NCBI GenBank assembly: GCA_905221605.1 | Contig: CAJNDS010002083.1 | Span: 535,206-599,205, forward strand | Reading direction: 5' to 3' | DNA from: Symbiodinium natans | Taxonomy: Eukaryota > Sar > Dinophyceae > Suessiales > Symbiodiniaceae | DNA length: 64,000 bases | Shown here: positions 51,801 to 62,600 of the stretch, in pieces | Position numbering within the stretch: the stretch's first letter is position 1 | Layout of the letters: every line of letters starts with the position of its first letter | Translations under genes and position numbers: made by a program | The notes under the pieces: generated by a model | Seen by the model: only the letters and a program-made list of their open reading frames with translations | The model's database searches: none | Told to the model about the DNA's origin: nothing

Positions 51801-52318
51801 GTGATGCGCGGTTCTTTGCTTGCCATGTGCCATCTGAGCTTGTGAAGGCTTGGGAGGGCTCGCTGAAGCACCTGATAGGGCCGGTTGAAACTTACGCCGC
51901 TCTTGTTGCGAGAGCCGTGTGGCACCAGTTCCTGTCGGGCCAAACATACCTGCATTTCATTGATAACGTAGGCAGCCAGGATAGCTATGTCAAGGGCACC
52001 TCGACGAGCGCTATCATTCGCTCCCTGTTAGTCTCCTATGAGAGGATTGAGTCGAACGGGGCTTCTTGGCCTTGGTTCGCCCGGGTACCGTCAGACTCGA
52101 ACCCTTCTGACGAGCCGTCTAGAGGTGTCTTCGACGGTATTGTCAAGGAGCTCGCGGCAAAGCGCGACGTGTGTTTATGTCCCATGACAGGCAGGGAACT
52201 TTGTGACATAACTTCTCAAATTCCTGAAGGTGTCGCGCGAGGTATATGTAAACTGGGGGAGCACGGCACCTCGTTGCGCCCCCATCAGAAAAGACGTTGC
52301 AGTCGCTCTGGAGTTTGA
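48815..52318 (+). CDS. Pol: methyltransferase-like domain, reverse transcriptase, RNase H
   Basis: 1167 codons in the same frame as gag, with no ATG before 49637, so it is most simply made as a ~1579-aa gag-pol readthrough product. An N-terminal Ser-rich linker is followed by a methyltransferase-like domain (about 49210-49650): VLELCARSATLSS (SAM-binding-like), HAAPPHGTCAKKR (motif IV-like) and LENPKTSMLW. The reverse transcriptase follows: TLDLRAAYKQFPLSP (motif A), LPFGGTASVVHF (motif B), NFFDDYPI (FFDD, 51245-51256), MLGVEVD. RNase H: VFTDGASED, GPVETYAAL, FIDNVGSQD and PSDSNPSDEPSRG. DIRS-group elements are known to carry methyltransferase-like domains, but placed after RNase H; here the domain precedes RT. 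The last 20 codons overlap repeat B1. Confidence 0.9.
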   Translation, partial: LSAELSGPGVTAPSDGEVFSVDPSLADRKELCVVPLPCPEETSSVSAHRKADAQCVVESASIPLSSKPLGSPLVGEVGDSSSCSHCCLRSREVDAFPNSTSCSEVLPRVETSLSDRPRLGGRGQVSCQVPRKGLVLELCARSATLSSCFAEARFEVLPVDHQTNRYHTLAKTCNLSLAEESSWEYLRWVCETFPVQFVHAAPPHGTCAKKRVSVRGLDRAPVRSEAWPWGFPDLSSADRARVDCANAILKGLVSFISFLDAKGILWSLENPKTSMLWELPPLRSILERSHSFCLQACAYGGPRPGWRMFVTNVPGLRSLAASCPGGHVHQHFLCERGGSEDANYPRPLCVQIVQQVCLALGVPALDEPSAAPVHASHAITVAACKQPRGRHIPPVMSEFADITSLDLDRVPPVNTKRRLLTACRHVPAGSKLLSFVKVGDEQDSSFRCFFGCYRTKEVFLREAMRLVHPFDKFLPLPDEVKRTLFATLCHGPAWIAARRAETLGKWTSWAADLLPKDLELRSSLEPGVRKVLKSKRLLLLQRIAEDIDWPDAGLFQQIQEGFELVGNQGPSGVFATELRPAQLTVSQLDDLVKFMKPALLGKVRSADLDDDAQLLWDKTMQEVSEGLLEGPLTVQQVEERYGGAWIPVRRFGVWQSSSGKQKLRPIDDYSENKVNLAFGYADKIDLRALDQLVCSVRLWMQQVLADGKVAIELSDGSCLRGSIHPCWRSEEGRLLELATLDLRAAYKQFPLSPKSRALSVLVLKNPVSKEVACFEAKALPFGGTASVVHFNRAARLLWAIGQHLHVCWLNFFDDYPILTPRVLAGSTKQTLKALVDLLGFDCSWEKWQDFSTRATMLGVEVDLSDVASVGVRIRNKEGRAGQVVSTVEELLRKESMPARKLLSVMGRIQFADAQVMGRTGRLALAEIRRWSRNHVDRVTVGRELMEAFGVLTDRLSSGTPRVVPCELPKQPVLVFTDGASEDALHTVGGILIRPGCDARFFACHVPSELVKAWEGSLKHLIGPVETYAALVARAVWHQFLSGQTYLHFIDNVGSQDSYVKGTSTSAIIRSLLVSYERIESNGASWPWFARVPSDSNPSDEPSRGVFDGIVKELAAKRDVCLCPMTGRELCDITSQIPEGVARGICKLGEHGTSLRPHQKRRCSRSGV

Positions 52319-52346
52319 GTTCAAGGGTTTTGCTAAGCGGTCAAAA
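52259..52346 (+). repeat. Split direct repeat B1
   Basis: 88 bp starting gagcacggcacc and ending cggtcaaaa, repeated at 52592-52679. It includes the 3' end of pol. Confidence 0.92.
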
Positions 52347-52524
52347 GATTCTTTGGAAACCGCAGGGTTCCTAGGATATTTTGATTAAGCGAGAGAGGCT
52401 GGAGCCGAGCATGGCAAAACCTCTCTGTGCTACGCATGCGCACTCCTCTTTCTCTGTATGCAGTTGCTCAGCGAATGGGAGGGTGGTGGGAGCTGCTGCG
52501 CGGCAGCTGAGCTCAGAGTGAGCC
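52347..52524 (+). repeat. Split direct repeat A2
   Basis: 178 bp matching A1 by eye and abutting B1 directly. Confidence 0.92.
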
Positions 52525-52591
52525 CCGCCCGCCCGCCCTACAGTTCAGGAGTGCGCTGACCCGAGTGTCAGAACAGCCTAACCCTGCCGTC

Positions 52592-52679
52592 GAGCACGGC
52601 ACCTCGTTGCGCCCCCATCAGAAAAGACGTTGCAGTCGCTCTGGAGTTTGAGTTCAAGGGTTTTGCTAAGCGGTCAAAA
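52592..52679 (+). repeat. Split direct repeat B2
   Basis: 88 bp matching B1. It forms the right end of the element, separated from A2 by 67 bp, and is followed directly by agacacagac of the microsatellite. Confidence 0.92.
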
Positions 52680-54402
52680 AGACACAGACACAGACACAGA
52701 CACAGACACAGACACAGACATAGACACAGACACAGACACAGACACAGACACAGACACAGACACAGACACAGACACAGACACAGACACAGACACAGACACA
52801 GACACAGACACAGACGCAGACGCAGACGCAGACGCAGACACAGACACAGACACAGACACAGACACAGACACAGACACAGACACAGACACAGACACAGACA
52901 CAGACAGAGACAGAGACAGAGACAGAGACAGAGACAGAGACAGAGAGAGAGACAGAGAGAGAGAGACAGAGAGAGAGAGACAGAGAGAGAGAGAGACACA
53001 GAGAGAGAGACACAGAGAGAGAGACACAGAGAGAGAGAGACACAGAGAGAGAGACACAGAGAGAGAGACACAGAGAGAGAGACACAGAGAGACAGACACA
53101 GAGAGACAGACACAGAGAGAGAGACACAGAGAGAGAGACACAGAGAGACACAGAGAGACACAGAGAGACACAGAGAGACACAGAGAGACACAGAGAGACA
53201 CAGAGAGACACAGAGAGACACAGAGAGACACAGAGAGACACAGAGAGACACAGAGAGACACAGAGAGACACAGAGAGACACAGAGAGACACAGAGAGACA
53301 CAGAGAGACACAGAGAGACACAGAGAGACACAGAGAGACACAGAGAGACACAGAGAGACACAGAGAGACACAGAGAGACACAGAGAGACACAGAGAGACG
53401 CACAGAGAGACGCACAGAGAGACGCACAGAGAGACGCACAGAGAGACGCACAGAGAGACGCACAGAGAGACGCACAGAGAGACGCACAGAGAGACGCACA
53501 GAGAGACGCACAGAGAGACGCACAGAGAGACGCACAGAGAGACGCACAGAGAGACGCTCAGAGAGACGCTCAGAGAGACGCTCAGAGAGACACAGAGAGA
53601 CACACAGAGAGACACACAGCGAGAGGACACACAGAGAGACCACAGAGAGACACACCAGAGAGCCACAAGGAGGGACACAACAGAGAGCACACAGAGAGAC
53701 ACCACAGAGAAGAGACACACAGAGAAGGGCACACAGGAGACACACAGAGAGACACACAGAGAGACACACAGAGAGACACACAGAGAGACACACAGAGAGA
53801 CACACAGAGAGACACACAGAGAGACACACAGAGAGACACACAGAGAGACACACAGAGAGACACACAGAGAGACACACAGAGAGACACACAGAGAGACACA
53901 CAGAGAGACACACAGAGAGACACACAGAGAGACACACAGAGAGACACACAGAGAGACACACAGAGAGACACACAGAGAGACACACAGAGAGAACACAGAG
54001 AGACACACAGAGAGACACACAGAGAGACACACAGAGAGACACACAGAGAGACACACAGAGAGACACACAGAGAGACACACAGAGAGACACAGAGAGACAT
54101 AGAGACACACAGAGATACACAGAGACACACAGAGACACACAGAGACACAGAGAGACACAGAGAGACACAGAGACACACAGAGACACACAGAGAGAGAGAC
54201 ACAGAGAGACACAGAGAGAGAGACACAGAGAGACACGGAGACACACAGAGAGACACAGAGAGACACGGAGAGACACGGAGAGACACGGAGAGACACGGAG
54301 AGACACGGAGAGACACGGAGAGACACGGAGAGACACAGAGAGACACAGAGACACACAGAGAGACACAGAGACACACGGAGACACACACACACACACACAC
54401 AC
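52680..54402. repeat. Large compound microsatellite/minisatellite
   Basis: ~1.7 kb of purine/CA-rich repeats whose unit changes along the tract: GACACA (to about 52905), GACAGA and mixed GAGA (to about 53140), the 10-mer CACAGAGAGA (53140-53398), the 12-mer GACGCACAGAGA (53399-53580), an irregular zone (53600-53740), the 12-mer GACACACAGAGA (53740-54080) and mixed units ending in CA repeats. Long ORFs on both strands (up to 632 aa) encode only repetitive peptides and are not genes. Confidence 0.9.
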
Positions 54403-56570
54403 CATCTGACGATGTGACACCGAGCTACAATGCTTGCACGGGAAGTTCTCTAAGTGACATGGGCTGCCTTTCACTGCAAAGGGGACGCGAAACACAACTG
54501 GTGCAGCACAACGTCGGAGCGCAAGAGCAGCTTGGGGGCTGGCAAATGCGTGCACAGTCCACACTCAGCGGTTTACAGTTCTGCACAAGCCCCAAGGCTC
54601 ATAGCGTTCTTAGGATCCAGATGATTTTGGTCTCTCAGCGCTGCAGCATTCTGCAGTCAAAAGATCCAAAGCGAACCCCTGACGCTGTACACCTGAAGGG
54701 CTCCCTGAAGGCCGCGAATTTCCTCAAGCGGTTCGTGATAAAGGAAGGGTCGTTAAGGAGTCCCCAGACGCCAGGGAACTGCCCTTCCAAGAAGTACCCC
54801 TTGATCCTTTATTTATCAGCTGAAACCCCAAATCTGCCAATCAGATGCAGGAGAACATGGAAGCCATGGCTACAGCATATGTGCTGTTTGCTTTACTCAG
54901 CCCGCGCATGATCAAGGACCCTGTGGAGGTGTACAGTGTCGAGTATACTGTAGAGTGAGTAGAGCGTAGTGGGGGCAGCAATGTGCAGTAGGAGAGCTCA
55001 ACAAGTCTTTAAGTCTTGGCTGCACTGAGTTTTGGGGCCTCAGCACGTTTAGCAGAACCCCAAGCAAAGCAGCTAAGGATGGGAACTAGGTTGAGGGAAG
55101 GTCTGTGGAGTTCAAGAGAATTTCCGTAGTTGGTCGACGCGAGTTCGAAAGGTCTTGACGATTCTTGACGCATGGTCTCGGAGAGGCTTCAACTGGGTTC
55201 AAGTTAAAGGCATTCTTGGATGGAGCTTGCCAATCTTGCCACTGCTGAGTCTTGAGCCCCACCAAAGGCGCTAAGCAGGCCTACTTGAGCAAAAGCTTCG
55301 TGCGCCCCTGTGTTAATGCATCTGTAGAGTCGGGCTGCCTGCCCTACAACCCCTCAGTTCTGACCGAGAGGACAGAGTCACTGCAGCGCCCGGTGTTCTC
55401 GTCAAAGACGGCGACGTAACGGGCAATGTGGTGTCCGTGCTACTTGCACAGATCATCATTGAACCATCCGGCTGTTGCAGATGTCTAGCCGGCGGGTTAT
55501 GCTGGTGATGGGTAGGTTCGATTCTTTGCTTTTATGGACCACTGGACCACATAGTAGCGTGCTCACTTGCCGTGCTCGTGGCCACTACGAATTCGAAGAG
55601 TGTGCGAAGGTTGGCGGTGCGCTGACCTGAATTCTAAAATATTCCCAAGTCTGCACGGCAAGTGAGAACCATGCCTGCTCAACAAGTCTAGTACGTGCGA
55701 AGGGCCTCTTTGCAAACTCCGGGAGTCTGGAGTCTAGAGGCCAGGCTCTGACAAAAGGTTCCGGAAGGAGTACTCGAGAATTCATGACGCCCATGGTACC
55801 TAGAGCAACGAAAAAGCGCAAGCTGCTTAACTCTGTTTGACTGTGCAGACCTTGACCTCCTGAGCACTGCCTTAGCACGGTGTAGCACTTGCCTATCAGG
55901 GCCGCTCAGATGACCAAGATCCTAACTAGATCACAGGCTGACAGTCCAGCAATGTCCAACCAGTTCAGCCATTCGGGCGGCAAAAAAACAATGTCCAACC
56001 GCCGCATCTATCCTGTAATTCGCGTGTAACCGCCGCATCTATCCTGTAACACTGTAGCGTGTCCTTGACGCACCGAGGCTCTTGATTTGCAGCCAGGACT
56101 GCTTGGAGTCGGAGCATGTGGCCAAGTGGATTCTGCAGACAAGCAGTGTGCCGTGAGCGGCAGAAGTTGCATTGAACTGCTTTTGGCTAATGCAGCTACA
56201 GCTAGGCAGCTGTGCCCCTCTGATCTGGGAGGCAACGAACTAACATGGTGGCCAAATTCAAGCCTCAGAAACCCCATGATTCCTTTGAGTTAAGCCATGT
56301 CCAACATGTGCTTTCTCATACTCATTACACTGAATCACCTTTGAGAACTCTCGCCCAGGTGTCGTCTTGTGCGGTGTTGCCTATTATCGCTGAGGCCACA
56401 GAGGGGGTGGGGCGGAAACATGGAGAGAGAGAGAGAGGGTTTGGAGTGAGGGAGGGGATACCTAGATAAACTCAAGGGCCAGCGGTGGGGCCGAACAGCG
56501 GCCCAGGGTGCAGTTCCGCAGTGATGCAGACAGGGGCGCGCTTTGGCGCGGGGTTCTGCTCCAAGCCCCG
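54403..56570. other. Gene-poor region
   Basis: No supported gene. The ORF 54414-54911 (165 aa) has no recognisable domain. A 25-bp near-repeat (ccgccgcatctatcctgtaa) occurs at 56000-56019 and 56031-56050. Confidence 0.35.
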
Positions 56571-56672
56571 AAGAAAGAAAGAAGGAAGAAGAAGAAGAAG
56601 AAGCAGAAGAAGAAGAAGAAGAAGAAGAGAAGAAGAAGAAGAAGAATAAGAAGAAGAAGAAGAAGAAGAAGA
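56571..56672 (+). repeat. AAG trinucleotide microsatellite
   Basis: About 100 bp of GAA/AAG repeats with a few interruptions (gcag, gagaag, aataag). Confidence 0.85.
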
Positions 56673-59600
56673 CAGGGACAGGGGGAGGGAGCGGGAGAGG
56701 GAAATACCCGGTTCTTAGTTGCCCTGCCCCCTAACATGAAAGGGGCACCCCTACAAGTACCCTTGCGGGGTCACAAGGTTTTCTTTTAGGGGCGCCGGCT
56801 TGGCCGTGCCCGACAAGCTCATAAAGCCCGAGCCCTTGACCCACAACCTTTCAACGCGAAACGGTCCAAAGTCGGGGACAGCTTTTTTGGAGGGGTCGGG
56901 TTCAGGAAAAATGCTTAGGGGGGGGTCTTCGTCATCGTGGAAAGTAATCATATAATCATGCACTTACCTTGCGATGTCTGCCAGAGCCTGTTGATCCGAC
57001 ACCTGGGCAGGAGTCTTTCCAGTTTCCTGCGGGCTCCAACCTTTCGCGGCTTCTTGCCGGGGAGGGGTTTAGGGTGTTCAAACAGGTGAAATTGTGCAGG
57101 TTGGCTTCGGTCTCAGCGTTGCGGCTGTCCCGCGGATGGTGTGATATCGGAGATGTAAGAATGGAATTCGCATGATTCGCATGATTGCGCCTGGGATACC
57201 TCGTTTAGTTTGTAAGGGTACCTCGTCTATCAAAGGTGTAGTATAGTGCTCTGCACCCGGTAAAGCAACCGGGATTTCCGAAAGGATTCCCCCACAAAGC
57301 GAGGCTACTTCGAAACCAGGACCTGCAGCATCTGGATCTTATGACTTATGTGCCATGGCTTTTTTTCCGCGAGGGGCTTTCCGCCAAGAGGCATCCTAGG
57401 GTCGCGATGCCGGGGTGTGCACTCTTTGCTGTCTCTGTTGGTTCTTGTTACAGTTTAGATGTATGTATTTTTGCTTTACATCTGACAAACCCGAGGGGCT
57501 GCTTACAAAATACAAGTCGTTGCAGTTGGTTGGCCGTATTCCTGCCGCTTGGGGATTCCCCCTTAACGCGGTTGCGCATCTTACCCTTGTCAAGCATCAT
57601 GGGCGGTTGGTAATGACATGCTAACGAACGGTTAGTGATGACATGCTGATGAAAGGCAATTGCGACTTGCAGCGCTGTGAGGTGCAGGGATGTGGCTTCA
57701 GGTTCGAGGTCGAACAGGGACACTGTGAGCGCAGGTGTCGACTGATGAAGGCGGATGTCGCAATGTGGTACAGGTCTTGTGATATCCAAAAGGCTCGGCA
57801 AGCAGTTGTCCCTAGCAGATCTTATGTTTCGCAATGCTACAACACCGTTGCAACAGTTAGTCAGTGAAAAGAGTTAAGAGGTTCAATTGGATCTGGCACC
57901 TTCTTCTTTATGCTGTGACAATCGTGACATCCTTGGTGAAATAAGGGTGTCGCAGCGTCATGCGGTGATATGCGGCGCAAGTCCCTGTGGCCATACTCAC
58001 ATAAGGTGCGACTGGTTCTCTGCATCTTCGAAGAAGTCGCTCTCTACTTCTCTGCCCGAGTGGCTTGGGACATTTTGAGCGCATCGTGATGTTGACATTG
58101 GCCCCGATTTCAGCAAAGGTAGCATCGGGTATTGTTGGGCGTTTTTGTTTTCAGGTTCTTGGGGATGTGGCGTGTTGATGATGTAGCGACACAGATCAGC
58201 GGTGTCAACGCGACCTGGTTCAGCTGTGCACAAGACAAAAAACCGTAGACGCCTAGCAGGTTGAGGTTGCTGTTTCATGCAGGTGCCCCTTTCGAAAGGC
58301 ATGTGCCATGTTGGATATTCGAACAATGAATTACTCTTTTAGCCGATTTTAGCCGTCCAATGATGGAAGCTGCAGAAGACAAGGCCTCGTCGGCCATGGA
58401 GCTCGACCTCCGCTTGGATCAGCTTGCTCAGAGATTGAGGCAAAGCTTGGGAGTTCCAGGGGTGTTGGTTCAGGACTGTTGAGGACTTGTGGGGAGGAAT
58501 GCGTTCCTCCTTAACTTTCCAACATACATGCACCCCAAATCTCTGAAGTTGGAGGTTCAGGACTTTTTTGGTTTCTTTGCAACCACGGCCTCCTGCAAAT
58601 AAATCTGGTCTCTGGTCCTACTTGTCCTACTTGTCCTGTGGACACCTTGTCCCATCATAGTGTCCTTGCTCACACTTCGGAGAAGATGTGCTAGTGGTTC
58701 GTGATTTCTGCTTCAGACCAGACCAACGATGCACTGAACGCCAAGAGGAAGCAACACCGCCCTCTGTTCCCATACAATCCCAAGATGCTAAAGTCCTCCA
58801 GCTACATTGGAAGGGTAAGATTTTCAACTTTCTGGGTACATGTAACAAGCTGCCTGTCAAGGACGTCGAAGCCGAAACCCTTGTCAACCAGGTTGTCGTC
58901 CGATGCTCCTGGGCTAGCAGCTGGTAGAATCTGTGAAGAAACCCCCAAACACCTGCTGAAGGATCTAAGGGCGGCTTGAGTTTTCAGACGCAGTCCCCAG
59001 GTATTCTGTTGCACCCGAAAGGTCCTCGGGTCCCTGGGTTCCTTCAGGTGCGTGGAGGGTTTTCAGGGGCTCCAAGGATGAATGGGCTTCCCAGCCACAG
59101 CCGACTGTGATGAAAGCTTCCCGCAACCCTCTGAAGGATGGCGATTGAAGGAAGAGATGCGGATTGAGATGTCGGGTTTAGGGTTTAGGGTCCTGTCCAG
59201 CGTCTGCTGGGGCCTCCTCGCAGTAGTCAAACATCAGGGCGTCCCGAGGGGCCCCCCGGACGAGTCAAAGGCATGTAGACAGGTGTAGTCTTTCGGGCCC
59301 ATGCCGAGATGCTTTCCATTCGGACAAGCTCCTTGTCCTTTGACGAAGGCCGCCGGCGCAAAGTATTTGTGTTGACAATGGTTTTGGGTAGAGGCTTTGG
59401 GATTGGGCTACAGTTCAACACTTTCTTGGCTACCCAGCCGCAATATGCGGCAACCCAGTAATTGACATTTGCTCCCGCTTTCTTATGGAACCTGTGCTCT
59501 GTAAGCTGGCTTCCGCATCGCTTACGCACTTCACCGGGCGCGGAGTGATTGCTTACAGAACAAAGGAGGGAGTGTTTACAACAGGGTCGGTGGATAGGCG

Positions 59601-62600
59601 TCGACAGATGCGGGGTGAACAAATTGGCACGGCTTGGGAGCTTCCGCGTCCCAGCTTGGCATGTTAATTATCACAGTAGATGAGCGTGTGAGTTTGCGGG
59701 CACTGTGGCCACGATGTGTGTGCGTGTGTGGGTGGCTGGCTGGAAGTCTGCTAGGCAAGTCCCGGAACAGAGAGTCATCGGACCGGAACGCCTTTAGTGG
59801 GGCTGGTTCCCTTGTTAGTCCTTCTATATCCTTCCTTCTAAGTCTATATAATCCTCCTCCAAGTCCTTGTTGAATTTCTCTGTTAACATCTTGAAACCCA
59901 TCCCCATGCGATTGCCCCATGGTGGTCTTATTCCTTCAACGCCCCAACTTTCGAGCTCCAAGATACCTAATTATTTTCAGTTTGTACGCAGCCTACCAAG
60001 GGAGCCTGTGCAGAAGGTAAGGTTGAGGGTCCCTTATCGGCCTCGCTTCATTTCTTTTCCCGGGAGGAGGTTCACACAGACTTGTGAAGCTGGCGGTGCC
60101 TGACCTAAGCATGGACCCAGCACCCTGACCTAAGAAAAGACCGGGTTGCTTTAGTGCAGAACCTGGATAAAGCGACGAGAAGAAGGCTGGCGGTGGTACG
60201 ATGGGGTTGGAATCGCAGTCTTGAGTGAACGCAAGACATTTGGCCTCAGGCGATTTTGCTGGCCACACGCTTCAGCTGACATCCGACAAAGCAGGAGAGC
60301 GGACTGGATTCCTGTTGAAGCAGCACAGCTCTTGTTCCGAACAGCCTTAGCAAGAGACGAGATTTTTTAGCTATTGCATGTTGGGTTTTGGTGTGTTCAT
60401 GCAGTGAAGGGTGCACTTTTTGTACTACACCTGAGTTGATTCCAGGGATCAGATGCAGCACTGCATTGGCTCTTATAGGTGCCAGGTTAAATATGCAATA
60501 TACATGTTTTTGTCAACTGTCATGTGACAGATACACAGGCGTGCGTCTCTGCAACGTAGCCAGCAGCTGTCCATTGGAGCCCATGGCTTACGTTTCCAGC
60601 CTCGTTGCCGCAGGCCGACTACCAGCACCTTCAGGAGGAAGCTACCTTGCTGTCTCCAGGGTTGTTCGGGGGGAAGATGCAGTCATTGGGCTCATGGGGT
60701 GTAGGAATTCGAGTTTCGTTTCCGATTCTCTCAATCTCATGCATGCGCCTTTTCAGCAGGCGTGGACGACACCGACGGCAATTCCGCAGAGTCCATCATG
60801 GAGCAGGACGCCAACACCAATTGCAGCTGCACCAGCGTTGCTTGGCATTGTCAGGGCCGGACTGGCACATGCTTCGGCTAACACGCTTGATGTAATGTGC
60901 CTTATCGGCACATCACGACCCGAACTGAAGATGCTGCTCGATGCTGGCCGCAGACAACTTCTTCATTCCCATGTGACAAGGCATGTAAAAAACGTCTCAC
61001 TGCTTCCATCAAAGCTGTTTATATCATATGTTGCGTCGCATGTCTTGTAAAGCATGTGCCCCAGGGTTTTTTGAACGCTAATTCTCAAACGGTCAGATAG
61101 GCAAGACCTTGCCGGCCTGGAGTAGACCACTCCAAATCTGTCTAACCCGGTCTTGAATGGTGCTTGAGAGCTGCGGAGGTACCATAAGCCGAAACCTTCC
61201 TCTTTGCATGTAACAGGACATGCTCATGTCAGTACTAGGGTCGCAACACTGGCGTGATTCGGGATTGCCTCCCCCCCACCTCGCAAGGGTTGAAGTGGAA
61301 GATGATGACAGAAAGAGGCGGCATGCCTTCATCAAAACGACATGGTTTCTGGCGGAGTGATCCCCCCCTCACCGTTTCGTCACTCTGACCAGATCTCCCT
61401 CATTGCGCAGGGATGGGCCATGTGACTCGAAGAGGGGGATACATGACGAATCATGATGACAACATTCGTCAATCCAGCGAGAGCTCTCGTTTCAGGGTCT
61501 TTTGTGGACTCTTTTCGCAGAGCTTTTGCCGGGAGCAGTCGGATGCGCGGCGGTACGCTTCCCAAGGCTCAAGCCTGAAACCCAGGACTAGCTACAGCTC
61601 CGCCTCATCCCGACCAAGGATGAAACGGGGCCTTAACGGCCGACACTAGTCCCATCTCTTCGGGACTCGAACTTCGCATGGAGCAGCGTAAGGCTGGACA
61701 TACATCAGACATCATCAGACCATTCCTGCTGTTTGGCAAGCTCAACTGAGTATCGCATGTTGCTGATCTCCCATCTGAGGTCGCGGGTTGCTAGTCTCCC
61801 GTGTGAAGTTGCTGTAAGCTGCAGGCATGGACTGCGAGGCGACGGCATGGAGTGCAGAGCTTTTTTTGTTGGGGGGGTGGGGGGGGGGGGCGTGCGGAAC
61901 GTGGGCTGTAGGGCACTCGTGTTCTGTTGGACTGCTCAGTTGCTTTCCTACCAGGACACAGTGAAAGTTTGGCTGCTGAGCCATGAAAGAAATTCTGCGC
62001 AATATTTCATTTTTTGGTCCAAGGGAAGGAGCAACACAATTCCCAATGCAGCTTCAACTATTTTTCAATCTAAATTCATGCCAATAGGCACATGCGTAGT
62101 CTGAGCATGTCTGTGTGTGTGTGTGTTTGATTTTTGGATGCTGTCGCTCGATGTTTAAGTGCTTTCAGGGGCATGCACCAGCGTCATGCGCGACGACCTT
62201 TTTGAGTAGCAATGCGTAGGAAGCTCCCCCTCTTAATTTTAGTTGATCCCCGCAGTGGCTGTCATGTTCTAACTCCCGTCCGCATCTTCCCGAGGCTTTT
62301 GGCAAGGGACCCATGGTGGAGGAGGCGTTCTGAGTCGTTCTGAGTCAGCAAGAGCTGATCCTGTGTTTCCATATCAAATTCCCTAAGCATCCTGCACCCT
62401 AAGGGGCTGGAAGCGGTTTGCACAGCAATGCAAAGGCAAACCTGCGAATCCACCGGGAAAGCGGGTGTTTTTTTAATACCCAGCCTAGGTGAAACCTGTA
62501 TAAAGGGGGATTTGCAGAGATCTGCAGAGTTCTTGGGCGCCGGAGTCCCGGAGTCCCGGGGCTGAGTTTGTCTTCTTGCGCTCTACGCGAACGATCCGCG

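Larger units (their letters stand above)
45122..52679 (+). mobile_element. Complete Ngaro/PAT-like tyrosine-recombinase retrotransposon
   Basis: This 7558-bp element has split direct repeats: A1 45122-45299, B1 52259-52346, A2 52347-52524, B2 52592-52679. A1/A2 (178 bp) and B1/B2 (88 bp) look identical by eye. The A1-ORFs-B1-A2-B2 layout is the hallmark of Ngaro and PAT elements, which use a tyrosine recombinase instead of an integrase and leave no target-site duplication. None is seen here: the flanking GACACA microsatellite joins in phase when the element is removed. Genes in order: tyrosine recombinase, gag-like protein, then methyltransferase-like/RT/RNase H after an in-frame TGA. All main frames are open, so the copy is young and possibly functional. 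Confidence 0.92.

Noticed and set aside
52568-54564. ORFs of up to 632 aa across the microsatellite on both strands
   Set aside because: They translate only as repetitive RETHRET or CVSLCVSL peptides because the 6- and 12-bp repeat units contain no stop codons in several frames.
55505-55530. A tRNA T-arm-like string (ggttcgattc)
   Set aside because: No acceptor stem, D-arm or anticodon arm can be built around it on either side.
60388-61050. A 220-aa ORF
   Set aside because: It has no recognisable domain and its composition is like that of the surrounding noncoding sequence; it is left as part of the unassigned region.
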